From Candidatus Obscuribacter sp. (lineage in GTDB: Bacteria; Cyanobacteriota; Vampirovibrionia; Obscuribacterales; Obscuribacteraceae): 64,000 nucleotides of DNA. The notes beneath the pieces are model-generated. The model made no database searches. It saw only the letters and a list, made by a program, of their open reading frames with translations, and was not told the DNA's origin. Numbering within the stretch: the first letter of the stretch is position 1; each line of letters starts with the position of its first letter. The translations under genes and the position numbers were made by a program. This document shows, piece by piece, positions 8,585 to 17,403 of the stretch. Location: NCBI GenBank assembly GCA_021772095.1, contig JADYXR010000006.1, positions 1-64,000 of the forward strand, written 5' to 3'.

Positions 8585-9724
8585 ATGGAACAGAAATTCA
8601 CTATTGGAATTGAAGAAGAGTATCAGATCATTGATCCGGAATCACGCGATCTGATCTCACGCGCACCAGAGCTCTATGAGCCCGCCAAAGACGCTCTGGG
8701 CGAGAAAGCCAAACCGGAAATGCACCAGTGCATGATCGAAATCGGCACAGAGATTTGCCAGGACATTCAGCAGGCAAAAAGAGATCTTTTCTTCTGCCGC
8801 ACTACAATGGATCAACTGGCACGCGACAAAGACTTGCGCATCGTCGCCGCTTCGACCCATCCCTTTGGACACTGGGCCGATCAGAAAATTTCGGAACACG
8901 AGCGTTATGTAAAACTGGTCGAAGACATGCAAGTGCTATCGCGCAGTTTGCTTATCTTCGGAATGCACGTTCACGTTGCGATGGAAGATCGCGAGATGGC
9001 GATTCACATCTCTAACGCCGCGCGCTATTTCTTGCCGCACTTGCTGACACTGTCGACCAGCTCTCCGTTCTGGCGCGGTATCGACACCGGATTGAAATCT
9101 TATCGCTGCGAAATTTTCAAGAAATATCCGCGGACGGAATTGCCGGATTACTTCAGTTCGTACAGCGAATACGATAATTTCCTCAAGCTTTTGATCAAAA
9201 CCAATTGCATTGATGATGGCAAGAAAATCTGGTGGGACCTGCGTCTTCACCCGGTCTATCCAACCCTCGAATTTAGAATCTGCGACATTCCGACAAGAGC
9301 GGAAGACAGCATCGCAATCGCTGCGTTGGTTCAGGCAATCGTTTGCAAACTCTATCGTCTGATCAAGAAGAACCTTGGATTCAGACTGTATCGCCGCGCC
9401 TTGCTGCAAGAGAACAAATGGCGCGCACTGCGTTATGGTATCGAAGGCAAGCTGATCGACTTCGGCAAGCAGGAAGAAGTCCCTGCCAAAGAATTGATTG
9501 CCGAGTTGCTCGAGTTCGTTGACGATGTCGTCGACGACCTGGGCAGCCGAGAGGCGCTCGCTGGGGTGTACAAGATATTGGAGCGTGGAACCAGCGCAGA
9601 AGGACAATTGCAGGTCTATCGTGAGACCAATGACCTCAAGGCTGTAGTCGATCATTTGATTGAAGAAACAATGGTCGATTGTCACAACAACGCTGCTTCG
9701 AAGCCGGCTGTCGCTACTCTTTAG
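8585..9724 (+). CDS. YbdK/GCS2-type carboxylate-amine ligase
   Basis: 379 residues beginning MEQKFTIGIEEEYQIID, the typical N-terminus of the GCS2 (glutamate-cysteine ligase 2, YbdK) family, whose usual length is about 370. Further family features are HQCMIEIGTEIC (Glu residues binding Mg-ATP), GMHVHVAM with conserved His residues, and WWDLRLHPVYPTLEFRICD. Members join an amino acid to a carboxylate using ATP; E. coli YbdK has weak glutamate-cysteine ligase activity. A GAGGT lies 11 bases before the ATG. The gene follows the permuted ATP-grasp gene by 17 bases and is probably cotranscribed. The pairing points to a dedicated small peptide or amide product, not to general glutathione synthesis. 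Confidence 0.9.
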   Translation: MEQKFTIGIEEEYQIIDPESRDLISRAPELYEPAKDALGEKAKPEMHQCMIEIGTEICQDIQQAKRDLFFCRTTMDQLARDKDLRIVAASTHPFGHWADQKISEHERYVKLVEDMQVLSRSLLIFGMHVHVAMEDREMAIHISNAARYFLPHLLTLSTSSPFWRGIDTGLKSYRCEIFKKYPRTELPDYFSSYSEYDNFLKLLIKTNCIDDGKKIWWDLRLHPVYPTLEFRICDIPTRAEDSIAIAALVQAIVCKLYRLIKKNLGFRLYRRALLQENKWRALRYGIEGKLIDFGKQEEVPAKELIAELLEFVDDVVDDLGSREALAGVYKILERGTSAEGQLQVYRETNDLKAVVDHLIEETMVDCHNNAASKPAVATL

Positions 9725-9783
9725 GTTTGAAAGCGATTCTGCTACGCGCTAAATTTGCTCAGCCGTTTTTTGCTGCGCGCGTT

Positions 9784-9909
9784 TTTTCTGGTGCGTTGAT
9801 TTTTTCAATCGCAAAAATGCTTTCGGCTGCACAGATTTTTTCGGCGGCGAAAGTTCTTTCGGCGGCGAAGGTTCTTTCGGCATCGCGCGTTCTTGCAACC
9901 GCGATGACT
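9784..9909 (+). repeat. 18-bp degenerate tandem repeat encoding hexapeptides [FL]SxAx[VIM]
   Basis: Seven consecutive in-frame 18-base units encode FSGALI, FSIAKM, LSAAQI, FSAAKV, LSAAKV, LSASRV and LATAMT. The DNA units with TTTCGGCGGCGAA are nearly identical in the middle copies. The array forms the hydrophobic leader of the following secreted protein. Confidence 0.8.
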
Positions 9910-10446
9910 CTTGCCGTGGCATTAAACTTTGCCGTGCCGGTTTCTTCCACGCATGCAAAAGGTCTGGTCGGCAACATCAGCGCAGAGGCTGGCGATGCGA
10001 GTCTCGACGCGCCCGAGCTGAAAGGTCAAACCGCAGAAAAAGACCTAACAAAACCGGCATGGATTGAAGGAAATGTTTTCAGCAATGACGACATGCTGAT
10101 GTACTCTTTTTACGTGATCGCGCCCTTCAAAAAAGAATGGCGTTGGGAAATTCCCACTCGTAAAACCAGCCTAAAACTGAAACCAATTGTGGTGCGTCAC
10201 TGGAAAGGCTACAAACCCGAGGGCGAATGTCAGGTCATCTGCATCCCCATGGGTAAAGGCAAGTTCAAGTTTCACCACCCGGGCCGCGCGGATGGCCCGC
10301 ACGGCTATATGGAGCGCGTCGGCAAAACGGCAACCGGTTTTCCCAGGTATCGATTCTGGTACGACGAAGGAGCGGGTGCCACCGAGTCTGGTGCCGACAA
10401 TAAGCCCGCGACTGGAACGGAAGACGAGATAAAGCCATCCGAATAA
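9817..10446 (+). CDS. Secreted protein of unknown function with a repeat-built leader
   Basis: About 210 residues from ATG 9817; the true start is uncertain. TTG codons at 9727 and 9679 are also open in this frame, and the 9679 start would overlap the GCS2 gene by 46 bases. The N-terminus is an unusually long signal peptide made of hexapeptide repeats ([FL]SxAx[VIM]) and ending near VSSTHAKG. The mature part has no recognised domain. It is rich in Lys, Trp and aromatic residues (WIEGNVFSNDD, FKKEWRWEIPTRK, RYRFWYDEG) and ends in an acidic Thr/Glu tail. It directly follows the amidoligase cluster, but a role there is only a guess. No clear ribosome site decides the start. Confidence 0.6.
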   Translation: MLSAAQIFSAAKVLSAAKVLSASRVLATAMTLAVALNFAVPVSSTHAKGLVGNISAEAGDASLDAPELKGQTAEKDLTKPAWIEGNVFSNDDMLMYSFYVIAPFKKEWRWEIPTRKTSLKLKPIVVRHWKGYKPEGECQVICIPMGKGKFKFHHPGRADGPHGYMERVGKTATGFPRYRFWYDEGAGATESGADNKPATGTEDEIKPSE

Positions 10447-10478
10447 CTGGTACACCTTCTCGATAGTCGAGCGCATTG

Positions 10479-10517
10479 TTGAACTTCAGTTGCTGAACTT
10501 CATCTGCTGAAGTTCAA
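10479..10517. terminator. Bidirectional terminator candidate between converging genes
   Basis: TTGAACTTCAG (10479-10489) and CTGAAGTTCAA (10507-10517) form an 11-bp perfect stem with a 17-base loop. They lie between the plus-strand gene ending at 10446 and the minus-strand gene ending at 10551. No strong T-tract follows on either side. Confidence 0.55.
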
Positions 10518-10550
10518 ATCTGCTTTCAGATCACCTACCGCACGCGGTAA

Positions 10551-11888
10551 CTAAGCCGGCTGAAGTTCCTTGTCCGCATTTTTGGCGGGGTCGGTGCCAC
10601 CATCTTTTGCGAGCAGAGCTCCCAGCTCCAAACGTTTAAACTCAGCATTCAATTTCAGTCCGGCGAAGACCCAGAAGACCGCTGAAACCACGCCCATGAC
10701 AAGAATGCCTGTTGTGCCAAAACCACATACGGTATTAACCAACAGAATCATGATACCGGCGAAGCCACGCGCAAATCGGTAGCAGAACATCTCGATTACC
10801 GGTTTCACTGTATAGAGAACATCGCGGCTGGTGACGGTATAAGTCAGTTCTTTCGCGGCTTTGAACCACGAGTGCCGGAGCGCTTCGTCGACGTGGAAGA
10901 TGGCGACGATAATCAATGGATTAGTGAACATCGCGAAGGTCAAAAGACTTCCGGCGATTGCCACTCCCGATGATGCCAGACATGGTGCCGATCCGACTTT
11001 TTTGAGAACAATGCCGACCAAGAACAGCTCAATCACGAATTCGCAAACTGCGCGCCAGCGTTCCAGATTCGCATCGAGCGCGGCGATCGCATTGGCGCCG
11101 GAAGCCATTCCGTGCAACACTTCGTGATAAATGTATTGGAGCAAATCAGGAGTGATTCGTTCAAAACAGACAACAATAGTCAGCCACATCAGCAGCTTAT
11201 TAGTGGCAAGAACAGAAAGTGCTTTGCCGATTCCGGAAACTTTTTCTTTCTCGAAAGCCGGAGACGGAACGCGTTTTACTGGCTGTTCCTTTTCAGCAGC
11301 GCTTTCAATAAACAGGAAAATTCCAAGCGTTGCAGCAACTAAACCGGCTGCCACCAGAAGCATGTTCACCGTGCCAAGAGTGTTGACCAAAGTCGCCGTG
11401 ATCGTACTGCCGAGAACCGCTCCCAGACCGCCGCCTGCAGCGACAATGCCGAACAATCGTTTTGCACTGGAGCTATTGAAAATATCGTTGGCATACATCC
11501 AGAAAAGCGTGACGCCCATAATCGAAAAGACGTCGAGCCACACCCAGAAGAATCCGGCGGTGACTTTTGTTTCGAATTGGAATGCTTGCCACCACATCAA
11601 TAGATTGACGAAGAAGATTCCGTAGATCGTTCCAATCAATTTTTTGCGCGGCAGATATGCGAACTTCGAGTAAATCCAGACGACCACGCCAGTGACAAGC
11701 GCCGTGCCCATATAGATGAATGGCATGTTTTCGTTGCCCAATCCATCCAGCACCATACCGCGCCGTATTGGTCTGAGAACGTAGTAAACGCAGATAAAGA
11801 GGAATAACCAGGCGAACAGCGAAAACGTCTTGAGACGCTCGCCCTTCTGCACGTTAAAGAAATCGCTCAATGAGGTCGAGTTAGACAT
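10551..11888 (-). CDS. ADP/ATP-carrier-like (NTT/COG3202) or MFS-type membrane transporter
   Basis: 445 residues with about 11-12 predicted transmembrane helices. The N-terminus FFNVQKGERLKTFSLFAWLF and the motif YYVLRPIRRGM resemble the bacterial NTT/COG3202 family (nucleotide exchange or related transport). Those features and AKRLFGIVAAGGGLGAVLGS fit that family and the wider major facilitator superfamily. In free-living bacteria such proteins are often of unknown substrate, so nucleotide transport should not be assumed. The C-terminus is a short charged tail (KDGGTDPAKNADKELQPA). It is monocistronic, converges with the secreted-protein gene, and is followed by a shared hairpin. Mixed NTT/MFS annotation would be expected. 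Confidence 0.7.
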   Translation of the reverse strand: MSNSTSLSDFFNVQKGERLKTFSLFAWLFLFICVYYVLRPIRRGMVLDGLGNENMPFIYMGTALVTGVVVWIYSKFAYLPRKKLIGTIYGIFFVNLLMWWQAFQFETKVTAGFFWVWLDVFSIMGVTLFWMYANDIFNSSSAKRLFGIVAAGGGLGAVLGSTITATLVNTLGTVNMLLVAAGLVAATLGIFLFIESAAEKEQPVKRVPSPAFEKEKVSGIGKALSVLATNKLLMWLTIVVCFERITPDLLQYIYHEVLHGMASGANAIAALDANLERWRAVCEFVIELFLVGIVLKKVGSAPCLASSGVAIAGSLLTFAMFTNPLIIVAIFHVDEALRHSWFKAAKELTYTVTSRDVLYTVKPVIEMFCYRFARGFAGIMILLVNTVCGFGTTGILVMGVVSAVFWVFAGLKLNAEFKRLELGALLAKDGGTDPAKNADKELQPA

Positions 11889-12323
11889 ATCTCACTTCAT
11901 CCCGCAGGGACCATCCGCCAAGCACATAGTGTAGTCGTGATATTGACCTGGACGTCAAGAGTGGATCACTTCCGTTTATAATTCTGCAGAGCGTTGCTGT
12001 GAGAGCATTTACGGCTGAAAGAATGCGTTAAGAGCTGATTAGATTCGTCTGAACTATCAGATTTTATGAGCTGCAAAACATTGAGAATGTTGATGAAGAG
12101 CCGTTCTTGTACGCATCATTCAACTTCTATCATTATTTTCATTTTGGGAAACATTCTTAAGGTCTACCAAATCGCTGATGTCCAGCTGCGTTCCATGGGG
12201 TCGAGGTCGTAAACGCGACAGTTGAGCAAGCAGTTGTATGAGTAGACGTTTAATTAGCTGAATCATTTGGTTCACGCTGATCACTTTAGAGATAGCTGAA
12301 TCATTTTCGGATAGTTGACTGAG
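11889..12323. other. Gene-free region upstream of the transporter
   Basis: 435 bases with no ORF I can support. The sequence is AT-rich in the middle (12050-12150) and has repeated TGATCACTT/AGCTGAATCATTT phrases around 12250-12305 (AGCTGAATCATTTGG and AGCTGAATCATTTTCGG, about 40 bases apart). It probably contains the transporter promoter and the downstream end of the subtilase transcript. Confidence 0.4.
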
Positions 12324-13904
12324 TTATTTTACTGGCCAGCGCGTCAGAGGGAAAAGTTTGCTAGTGCCTAGAGCTTTCTTCATCGCGGCTTCCGCATCCG
12401 GCATGCCGAATCCAAAGTAGGCATTCCAGTCTCGCTTTTTCGACTTGCGGGAGGTATCGATCATTATCCGTTCGACCTGAAGATTGGTGAGACTTGGCTT
12501 CGCGCCCCAGATCAGCGCAGCCACGGAAGCGCAGAGTGGCGAACTAAACGACGTGCCGTTAACCGACACGATGTGACCCGACTTATCCGTGCAGAAGATG
12601 TTGGTGCCTGGCGCAGTAAACCAGACGGGTCCGCCGATGGTCGAGAAATCGGCTAGCGAATAATTCTCATCGATTGCGGAAACACAAATCAAATACGGCT
12701 TGCGACTGGTGCGATCGCGGGTTCCCGAATTGCCCGCGGAGTTGAAGACCAGACCGTCCTTCTCGTCGTGATACCACTGGAGGTATTCATGCAAAACACG
12801 GTTGAACCTTCGGTTGGCGAATGTGTAAGGCGGATTACCATTGGAGCTGATGTTGATGATTTTGACTCCGATCTGACCGCATCGTTCAATTCCTCTTACG
12901 ATTGCAGAAACCGAAACCTCACCGTTGGAATAGCCCACGCGCACAGGATAGATGTTGGAAAGAGTTGCCGGTCCGGCAGTTCCCGTGCCATTATTGGCGG
13001 TGGCAGCTGCTGTGGTGGCAACCATGGTGCCATGCCCGTGAACATCATCTTGTCCGTCGGTTCTATTGATGGCATCGAAACCACTTGAGCATTTGTTTTT
13101 CAGGTCGTCGATTTGCGCATTCGTGCCTGAATCGATTACACCGATGACGTTCGGTCCGCCCTTGCTGAGCTTCCAGGCGGGCAGAACATTCAGTGCATCG
13201 AAGTACCATTGCGAGGCGTAATAGGGATCGTCGGGTGTGACAGCCAACAATGATGAGTCGACGATATTGGTTTTGTACAGGTAATCGCGTTGCAAACTTT
13301 TTACGCGAGTGTCGTTGGTTAACTGCTTTTCGGCTTTGAGAAAACGATCTTGAGTGTCGAATTTCACAACCCAAACAGTCAACGCGCCCTGACCGATCGT
13401 GTCGACGACCTGTCCGCCCATTGTTCGAAGCGTCGTCATCAGATCTTCGCTTTCACCTTCTTCGTCGTCATCCGGCGATTCCGTCGGTTCTTTATTGGAT
13501 TTGATGGCTTTCGCTTTGTTGAGCGCGGTGGCGCCTGCGCCGTAGTGGGTGACGCCGGAACGTGTGACAGAGCCAGCGGCTTTATCACCTGGTTGATCGC
13601 CGGGTTGATCGCCGGCATTATTCGGAGCGGACTTCTGCGCGTCTTTAGTTACCGAGCTACCAGTCTTTGGTTTAGTACTTTTAGCTTCTTCAGTCGGCAT
13701 AATCAGGAGCACATTGCTCACAACCCGAGGGGCGCGCGGCTGCCGGGCAGGCGCGTCAGGCACTCTGGTCGGCATTTTCAGCTCTCTGACTGGTTTTGCA
13801 GATTGTGATTCTTGTGCCATGCAAACTGTGGCTGCTTGCGGCTGCAAAAACAAGCAGAGCAAGGTTAAAAGGGCAAATTTAAGGGCGTCAAACCGAAAGG
13901 TCAT
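12324..13904 (-). CDS. Exported subtilisin-like (S8) serine protease
   Basis: 526 residues: a signal peptide (about 1-31), a Pro/Lys-rich low-complexity segment (about 35-150, with a GDQPGDQPGD repeat), an I9-like propeptide region (about 155-215), then the S8 catalytic domain. The triad is visible as Asp258 in GVIDSGTN, His291 in HGHGTMVA and Ser452 in NGTSFSSP. The oxyanion Asn is in NSAGNSG (Asn392). The domain is complete and ends close to the C-terminus, so there is no extra anchor. It should act in the periplasm or outside. It is monocistronic and divergent from the stress-protein gene at 14108. Specificity cannot be read from the sequence. Confidence 0.93.
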   Translation of the reverse strand: MTFRFDALKFALLTLLCLFLQPQAATVCMAQESQSAKPVRELKMPTRVPDAPARQPRAPRVVSNVLLIMPTEEAKSTKPKTGSSVTKDAQKSAPNNAGDQPGDQPGDKAAGSVTRSGVTHYGAGATALNKAKAIKSNKEPTESPDDDEEGESEDLMTTLRTMGGQVVDTIGQGALTVWVVKFDTQDRFLKAEKQLTNDTRVKSLQRDYLYKTNIVDSSLLAVTPDDPYYASQWYFDALNVLPAWKLSKGGPNVIGVIDSGTNAQIDDLKNKCSSGFDAINRTDGQDDVHGHGTMVATTAAATANNGTGTAGPATLSNIYPVRVGYSNGEVSVSAIVRGIERCGQIGVKIINISSNGNPPYTFANRRFNRVLHEYLQWYHDEKDGLVFNSAGNSGTRDRTSRKPYLICVSAIDENYSLADFSTIGGPVWFTAPGTNIFCTDKSGHIVSVNGTSFSSPLCASVAALIWGAKPSLTNLQVERIMIDTSRKSKKRDWNAYFGFGMPDAEAAMKKALGTSKLFPLTRWPVK

Positions 13905-14107
13905 CGTTTAAAACCCAAACCACAGGGCGATCATTCTGATTAGAGGATACGTCGAGCCTCAAACTCTGTCCACCTTATTTAGCTATAAGGGTACGATTTG
14001 TGAAGGGTTCGGCGCCTCGAAAGTGCGTATCTGTGCTACGAGAGGAGATGTCTGTGACGTGCCCATACATCTGTTAACCGTCAAGGCACAATCGAGAGGT
14101 GAGACTT

Positions 14108-14599
14108 ATGAAAACTTTAGTGGCGATCGATGGTTCGGAATGCTCGATGAGAGCGCTCGACTACGTCGCGAATCGTCCCTGGAAAAACGAAGACCAGTTC
14201 ATGGTGATCTCAGTCGTCGAACCTATTCCAGCCGACTTAGGAGTTGGAATTGTGCCACCACCGGCGGGGAGCATCGAAGACAAAATGTATGACGAATGCG
14301 CTGAGATAAGTGGCAACGGCGGCAGAAAATTGCAGGAAGCGCTTCCGCTCAACCCAATCCTGGTATCGGTTGAAGCCGGTTTAGTCGCCGAGACGATTTG
14401 CGATACGGCGGCGCGTTGGGAAGCCGATCTGATTGTTTTAGGCTCGCATGGAAGAAAAGGAATTGCGCATCTTTTGTTGGGAAGCGTGGCTGAAGAAGTT
14501 TTGAAAAAATCTCCCTGCTCAGTCGAGGTGATCAAAGCGAAAGCAGGAGATGCCAACGCCGATGAACATGAGGAAGTTGAGTTCATGCACACCAACTAG
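14108..14599 (+). CDS. Universal stress protein (UspA family), ATP-binding type
   Basis: 163 residues beginning MKTLVAIDGSECSMRALDYV. The start at 14108 is chosen over the in-frame GTG at 14099 because GAGAGGTGAG lies just before it. The C-terminal motif GSHGRKGIAHLLLGSVAEEV matches the G-x2-G-x9-G-S ATP-binding loop of UspA proteins of the MJ0577 type. Usp proteins support survival under starvation, hypoxia or other stress, and some bind ATP. It lies just upstream of a two-component system and close to two more usp genes on the other strand, which suggests a shared stress response controlled locally. Confidence 0.92.
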   Translation: MKTLVAIDGSECSMRALDYVANRPWKNEDQFMVISVVEPIPADLGVGIVPPPAGSIEDKMYDECAEISGNGGRKLQEALPLNPILVSVEAGLVAETICDTAARWEADLIVLGSHGRKGIAHLLLGSVAEEVLKKSPCSVEVIKAKAGDANADEHEEVEFMHTN

Positions 14600-14747
14600 T
14601 TTGGTGTGGTAGCGCCGATGGTGCTCAACTCGAGTTCTGTCCTACCAGTTTTCAGCAGCTAACTGTGATGAAATTGTGATCGGACTGGTCAACACAATCA
14701 TCATCCTCTGATAACCTTATAGTGGTAACACAGAGGTCTCAATTTCA

Positions 14748-15428
14748 ATGGCAAAAGTTCTTCTCGTCGAAGACGAAGTCGATCTTTCATCGCTAATCAA
14801 CAACTGGTTAGCCCGAGAACATCACCTTGTAGAAGTCGTACACGATGGAGCCACCGCGCTTCATAGACTTAAAGTCGCCAAATTCGACGTTATAATCCTC
14901 GACGTAATGCTGCCCGGCATGAGCGGCTTTGACGTCTGCAGAGAGTTTCGTCAATCACGAGGCGCCACTCCGATTTTGTTTCTCACCGCCAAGACCTCGC
15001 TCCAGGACAAGGAGATGGGATTTCTGGCCGGTGCCGACGATTATCTGACTAAACCATTTCACTTGAAGGAGCTGGAGTTTCGAGTCAAAGCATTGTTGCG
15101 CAGAGGCGTCGTTGCCGGCTCCAACATTTTCGAACTCGGCGACATCCAGGTCGATTCGGACCAGCATAAGGTGCTGAAAAACGGCGCAGAAGTGCACTTG
15201 TTGCCTAAAGAGTTCCGTCTGCTAGAGTTCTTTGTTCGCCACCCTCAACGAGTGTTTAGCCCTGAAGAACTTCTTGAGAACGTTTGGGAGTCCGACACTT
15301 CTGCGCATAACGATAGCGTGAGGGGTCACATTACAAGGTTGAGGAAGAAGCTTGACACGCCGGGGGAACCTTCCATCATCGCTACGGTTTATGGAGTCGG
15401 ATACAAGCTACAGAGCGCCGATGGTTAA
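14748..15428 (+). CDS. OmpR/PhoB-family response regulator
   Basis: 226 residues: an N-terminal receiver domain with acidic pocket (VEDE), phospho-acceptor Asp52 in IILDVMLPG, a conserved Thr (FLTAK) and Lys (YLTKPF), then a C-terminal winged-helix DNA-binding domain (LLPKEFRLLEFFVRHP, RGHITRLRKKLD). The family length of about 225 fits. AGAGG precedes the ATG by 11 bases. The stop overlaps the start of the histidine kinase gene by 8 bases (ATGGTTAA), so the two are translationally coupled. Its targets may include the three surrounding usp genes; this is an inference from position only. Confidence 0.95.
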   Translation: MAKVLLVEDEVDLSSLINNWLAREHHLVEVVHDGATALHRLKVAKFDVIILDVMLPGMSGFDVCREFRQSRGATPILFLTAKTSLQDKEMGFLAGADDYLTKPFHLKELEFRVKALLRRGVVAGSNIFELGDIQVDSDQHKVLKNGAEVHLLPKEFRLLEFFVRHPQRVFSPEELLENVWESDTSAHNDSVRGHITRLRKKLDTPGEPSIIATVYGVGYKLQSADG

Positions 15429-16662
15429 TAGCATTCGGATCAAGCTAGCGCTCTGGTTCGTCTGCATGGTGATGTTGCTTTATTCGGTAGATAGCATTGC
15501 GTCGATGATGGTTTTCAAAGTCAGCCTGATGCGTTCGGTGGACGTTGGGCTGGAAGATTTGATTGCCGAAGTGCGCCCCTCGGTGAAGGTCGTGAATGGT
15601 CATGCCAGTCTCGAGGACTGGTCGGATGAGGCGGAAGGCAAACCGATTCTCGCGACCGTGCAATTGTTTGATACCACCGGCAAAGCGGTTGAAGAATATG
15701 GTCCTGAGGGAGTTAAACAACTGCATAACGGCACGCTGAAAATTCGCAATGAGGAAAAATCACTACGTTCAATGTTTTCCAAAATTGAAAACGATGGGAA
15801 ACAGTATGGATACATACAATTGCAAGTATCGACCCGACCTCAAGATGATGCAATTGAGCAGTTTTTTATGGTAGTAATGGTGGTGGCACCATTTATCGCT
15901 GCCGGTGTTGGAATTTGCGCGTACCTTTTCTCGGGTCAAGCCGTCAAGCCGATTGAGCGAACATTACTCATGCTGAGACGATTTGTCGCTGATGCCGGTC
16001 ACGAGTTAAACACACCTGTTGCCACCATTGAGGCGTGTCTTGAAACTCTTCGAGATCCGCATAAGCTGGGCGAGATGTCTGAAGATGTTTTACAAATTAT
16101 GGAACGTGCCAGCGAGCGCCTGCGACACTTGTCCAAAGATCTAATTGTCCTCGCTCGCATCGAAGATCCAGAGGCGGAGATGATGCGAACCAGTGTTTCA
16201 CTTCACCAGTTGACAGATGCCGTGGTATCGGAATTGGTGCCGAGAGCAAGAGAACGCGGCATCGAAATCGTTATGGACAACAAGGTGGAAGCGAATATTT
16301 ACGGGCACCACGAGTCGCTTTTGGAGATCGTTAATAATCTCGTGGATAACGCCATCAAGTACTGCGATACGAATGGTAGGGTTTTGGTTTCTCTAGACCA
16401 AAAAGATCAGAACATTACGATCAGTGTTTCAGACAACGGTGTCGGCATACCTGCAGATAGTATCGGCAATATTTTCGATCGATTTTATCGAGTGGATAAG
16501 TCACGCTCACGAGATGTGGGCGGTTCCGGTCTCGGGTTATCAATCGTGAAAGCCGCAGTGGAACGACATTCAGGCTCGGTCTCAGTCGAGAGTGAACCTG
16601 GCAAAGGCACCACATTCAGGGTCACTCTGCCAGCGGGACGAAGCGGCACGTTCGAAGGTTAG
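15421..16662 (+). CDS. Membrane sensor histidine kinase
   Basis: 413 residues from ATG 15421 (MVNSIRIKLALWF). TM1 is at about 7-30, an extracytoplasmic sensor region of about 115 residues follows, then TM2 at about 147-171 and a short linker. The HisKA domain carries His194 in DAGHELNTPVA, with an N box in VNNLVDNAIKYC and G boxes in VSDNGVGIP and GGSGLGLSI. No full HAMP domain is evident. The gene overlaps the response regulator by 8 bases and is its cognate kinase. The sensor region has no recognised ligand-binding fold, so the signal is unknown. The longer ORF from 15352 would duplicate the regulator's end and is rejected. Confidence 0.93.
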   Translation: MVNSIRIKLALWFVCMVMLLYSVDSIASMMVFKVSLMRSVDVGLEDLIAEVRPSVKVVNGHASLEDWSDEAEGKPILATVQLFDTTGKAVEEYGPEGVKQLHNGTLKIRNEEKSLRSMFSKIENDGKQYGYIQLQVSTRPQDDAIEQFFMVVMVVAPFIAAGVGICAYLFSGQAVKPIERTLLMLRRFVADAGHELNTPVATIEACLETLRDPHKLGEMSEDVLQIMERASERLRHLSKDLIVLARIEDPEAEMMRTSVSLHQLTDAVVSELVPRARERGIEIVMDNKVEANIYGHHESLLEIVNNLVDNAIKYCDTNGRVLVSLDQKDQNITISVSDNGVGIPADSIGNIFDRFYRVDKSRSRDVGGSGLGLSIVKAAVERHSGSVSVESEPGKGTTFRVTLPAGRSGTFEG

Positions 16663-16787
16663 AGCGATCGGTGATCTGAAAACTGCATTCGGAACACAAT
16701 CTAGAAATTTTGCAAACTATTTCATTCTGTTTCCAGAGAAACAACCGAAAACAAAATCAAACTGAGCCATGACGGAAGAGCATGCCA

Positions 16788-17261
16788 CTAAACTATTATG
16801 TGGAGCTTATCCTTGGTCTTTTTAGGTTCGCGTTGTTCGATCGGAATCACCATGGCAGAGCAGGGGCTATGGGCAACAACCGCTCTGGAAACGCTTCCCT
16901 GCATGGCTGTCTTAACATGCGAACCCAACACTACCAGATCGGCGTCCGACTCCTCGAGAAGCGAAACTATTTCCGATTTGGCGTCGCCTTCGATCAACAC
17001 TTCGCTTACTCGCGCGGATGGAAAAGCTTCTTTGATCGTATCTGATAGTCTTTTTACGATCACTTCGCCTTCTCTGGTTCGCTCTTCGATGATTGATAAA
17101 GTCAACGGCGCTGGCAGCAGACTCATGAAACTGTTGACGAGAACCGGCTGAACGATGTGCGCGACTTGGAATTCCATATCCGTCGGCCATGGATAATTGC
17201 GAATAAATGCGCCTAATGTGTCGGCACACTTGGCATCTTGAACTGGTACTACAACCTTCAT
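16788..17261 (-). CDS. Universal stress protein (UspA family)
   Basis: 157 residues beginning MKVVVPVQDAKCADTLGAFI. The fold is typical of UspA: an N-terminal strand followed by helices, then DADLVVLGSHVKT and SPCSAMVI at the end. The ATP-binding glycine loop is degraded (GSHVKTAMQGSVS in place of GxxGx9GS), so it may belong to the non-ATP-binding UspA subtype. It converges with the histidine kinase gene and is followed upstream by another usp gene on the same strand. Its N-terminus resembles that of the gene at 17404, but the two diverge in the loop. Confidence 0.88.
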   Translation of the reverse strand: MKVVVPVQDAKCADTLGAFIRNYPWPTDMEFQVAHIVQPVLVNSFMSLLPAPLTLSIIEERTREGEVIVKRLSDTIKEAFPSARVSEVLIEGDAKSEIVSLLEESDADLVVLGSHVKTAMQGSVSRAVVAHSPCSAMVIPIEQREPKKTKDKLHIIV

Positions 17262-17403
17262 TTAAATCCGTCCTTCATACTTCTGGTTCGACGATGTTTG
17301 TCTTTACCAGTAGTCACCTACTTTATGATCTACCAGAACTAATCATTTCATTCTCGTAGATCGCGATCAACGCAGTATCACTTCCATGACACTGGCTTTG
17401 CAT

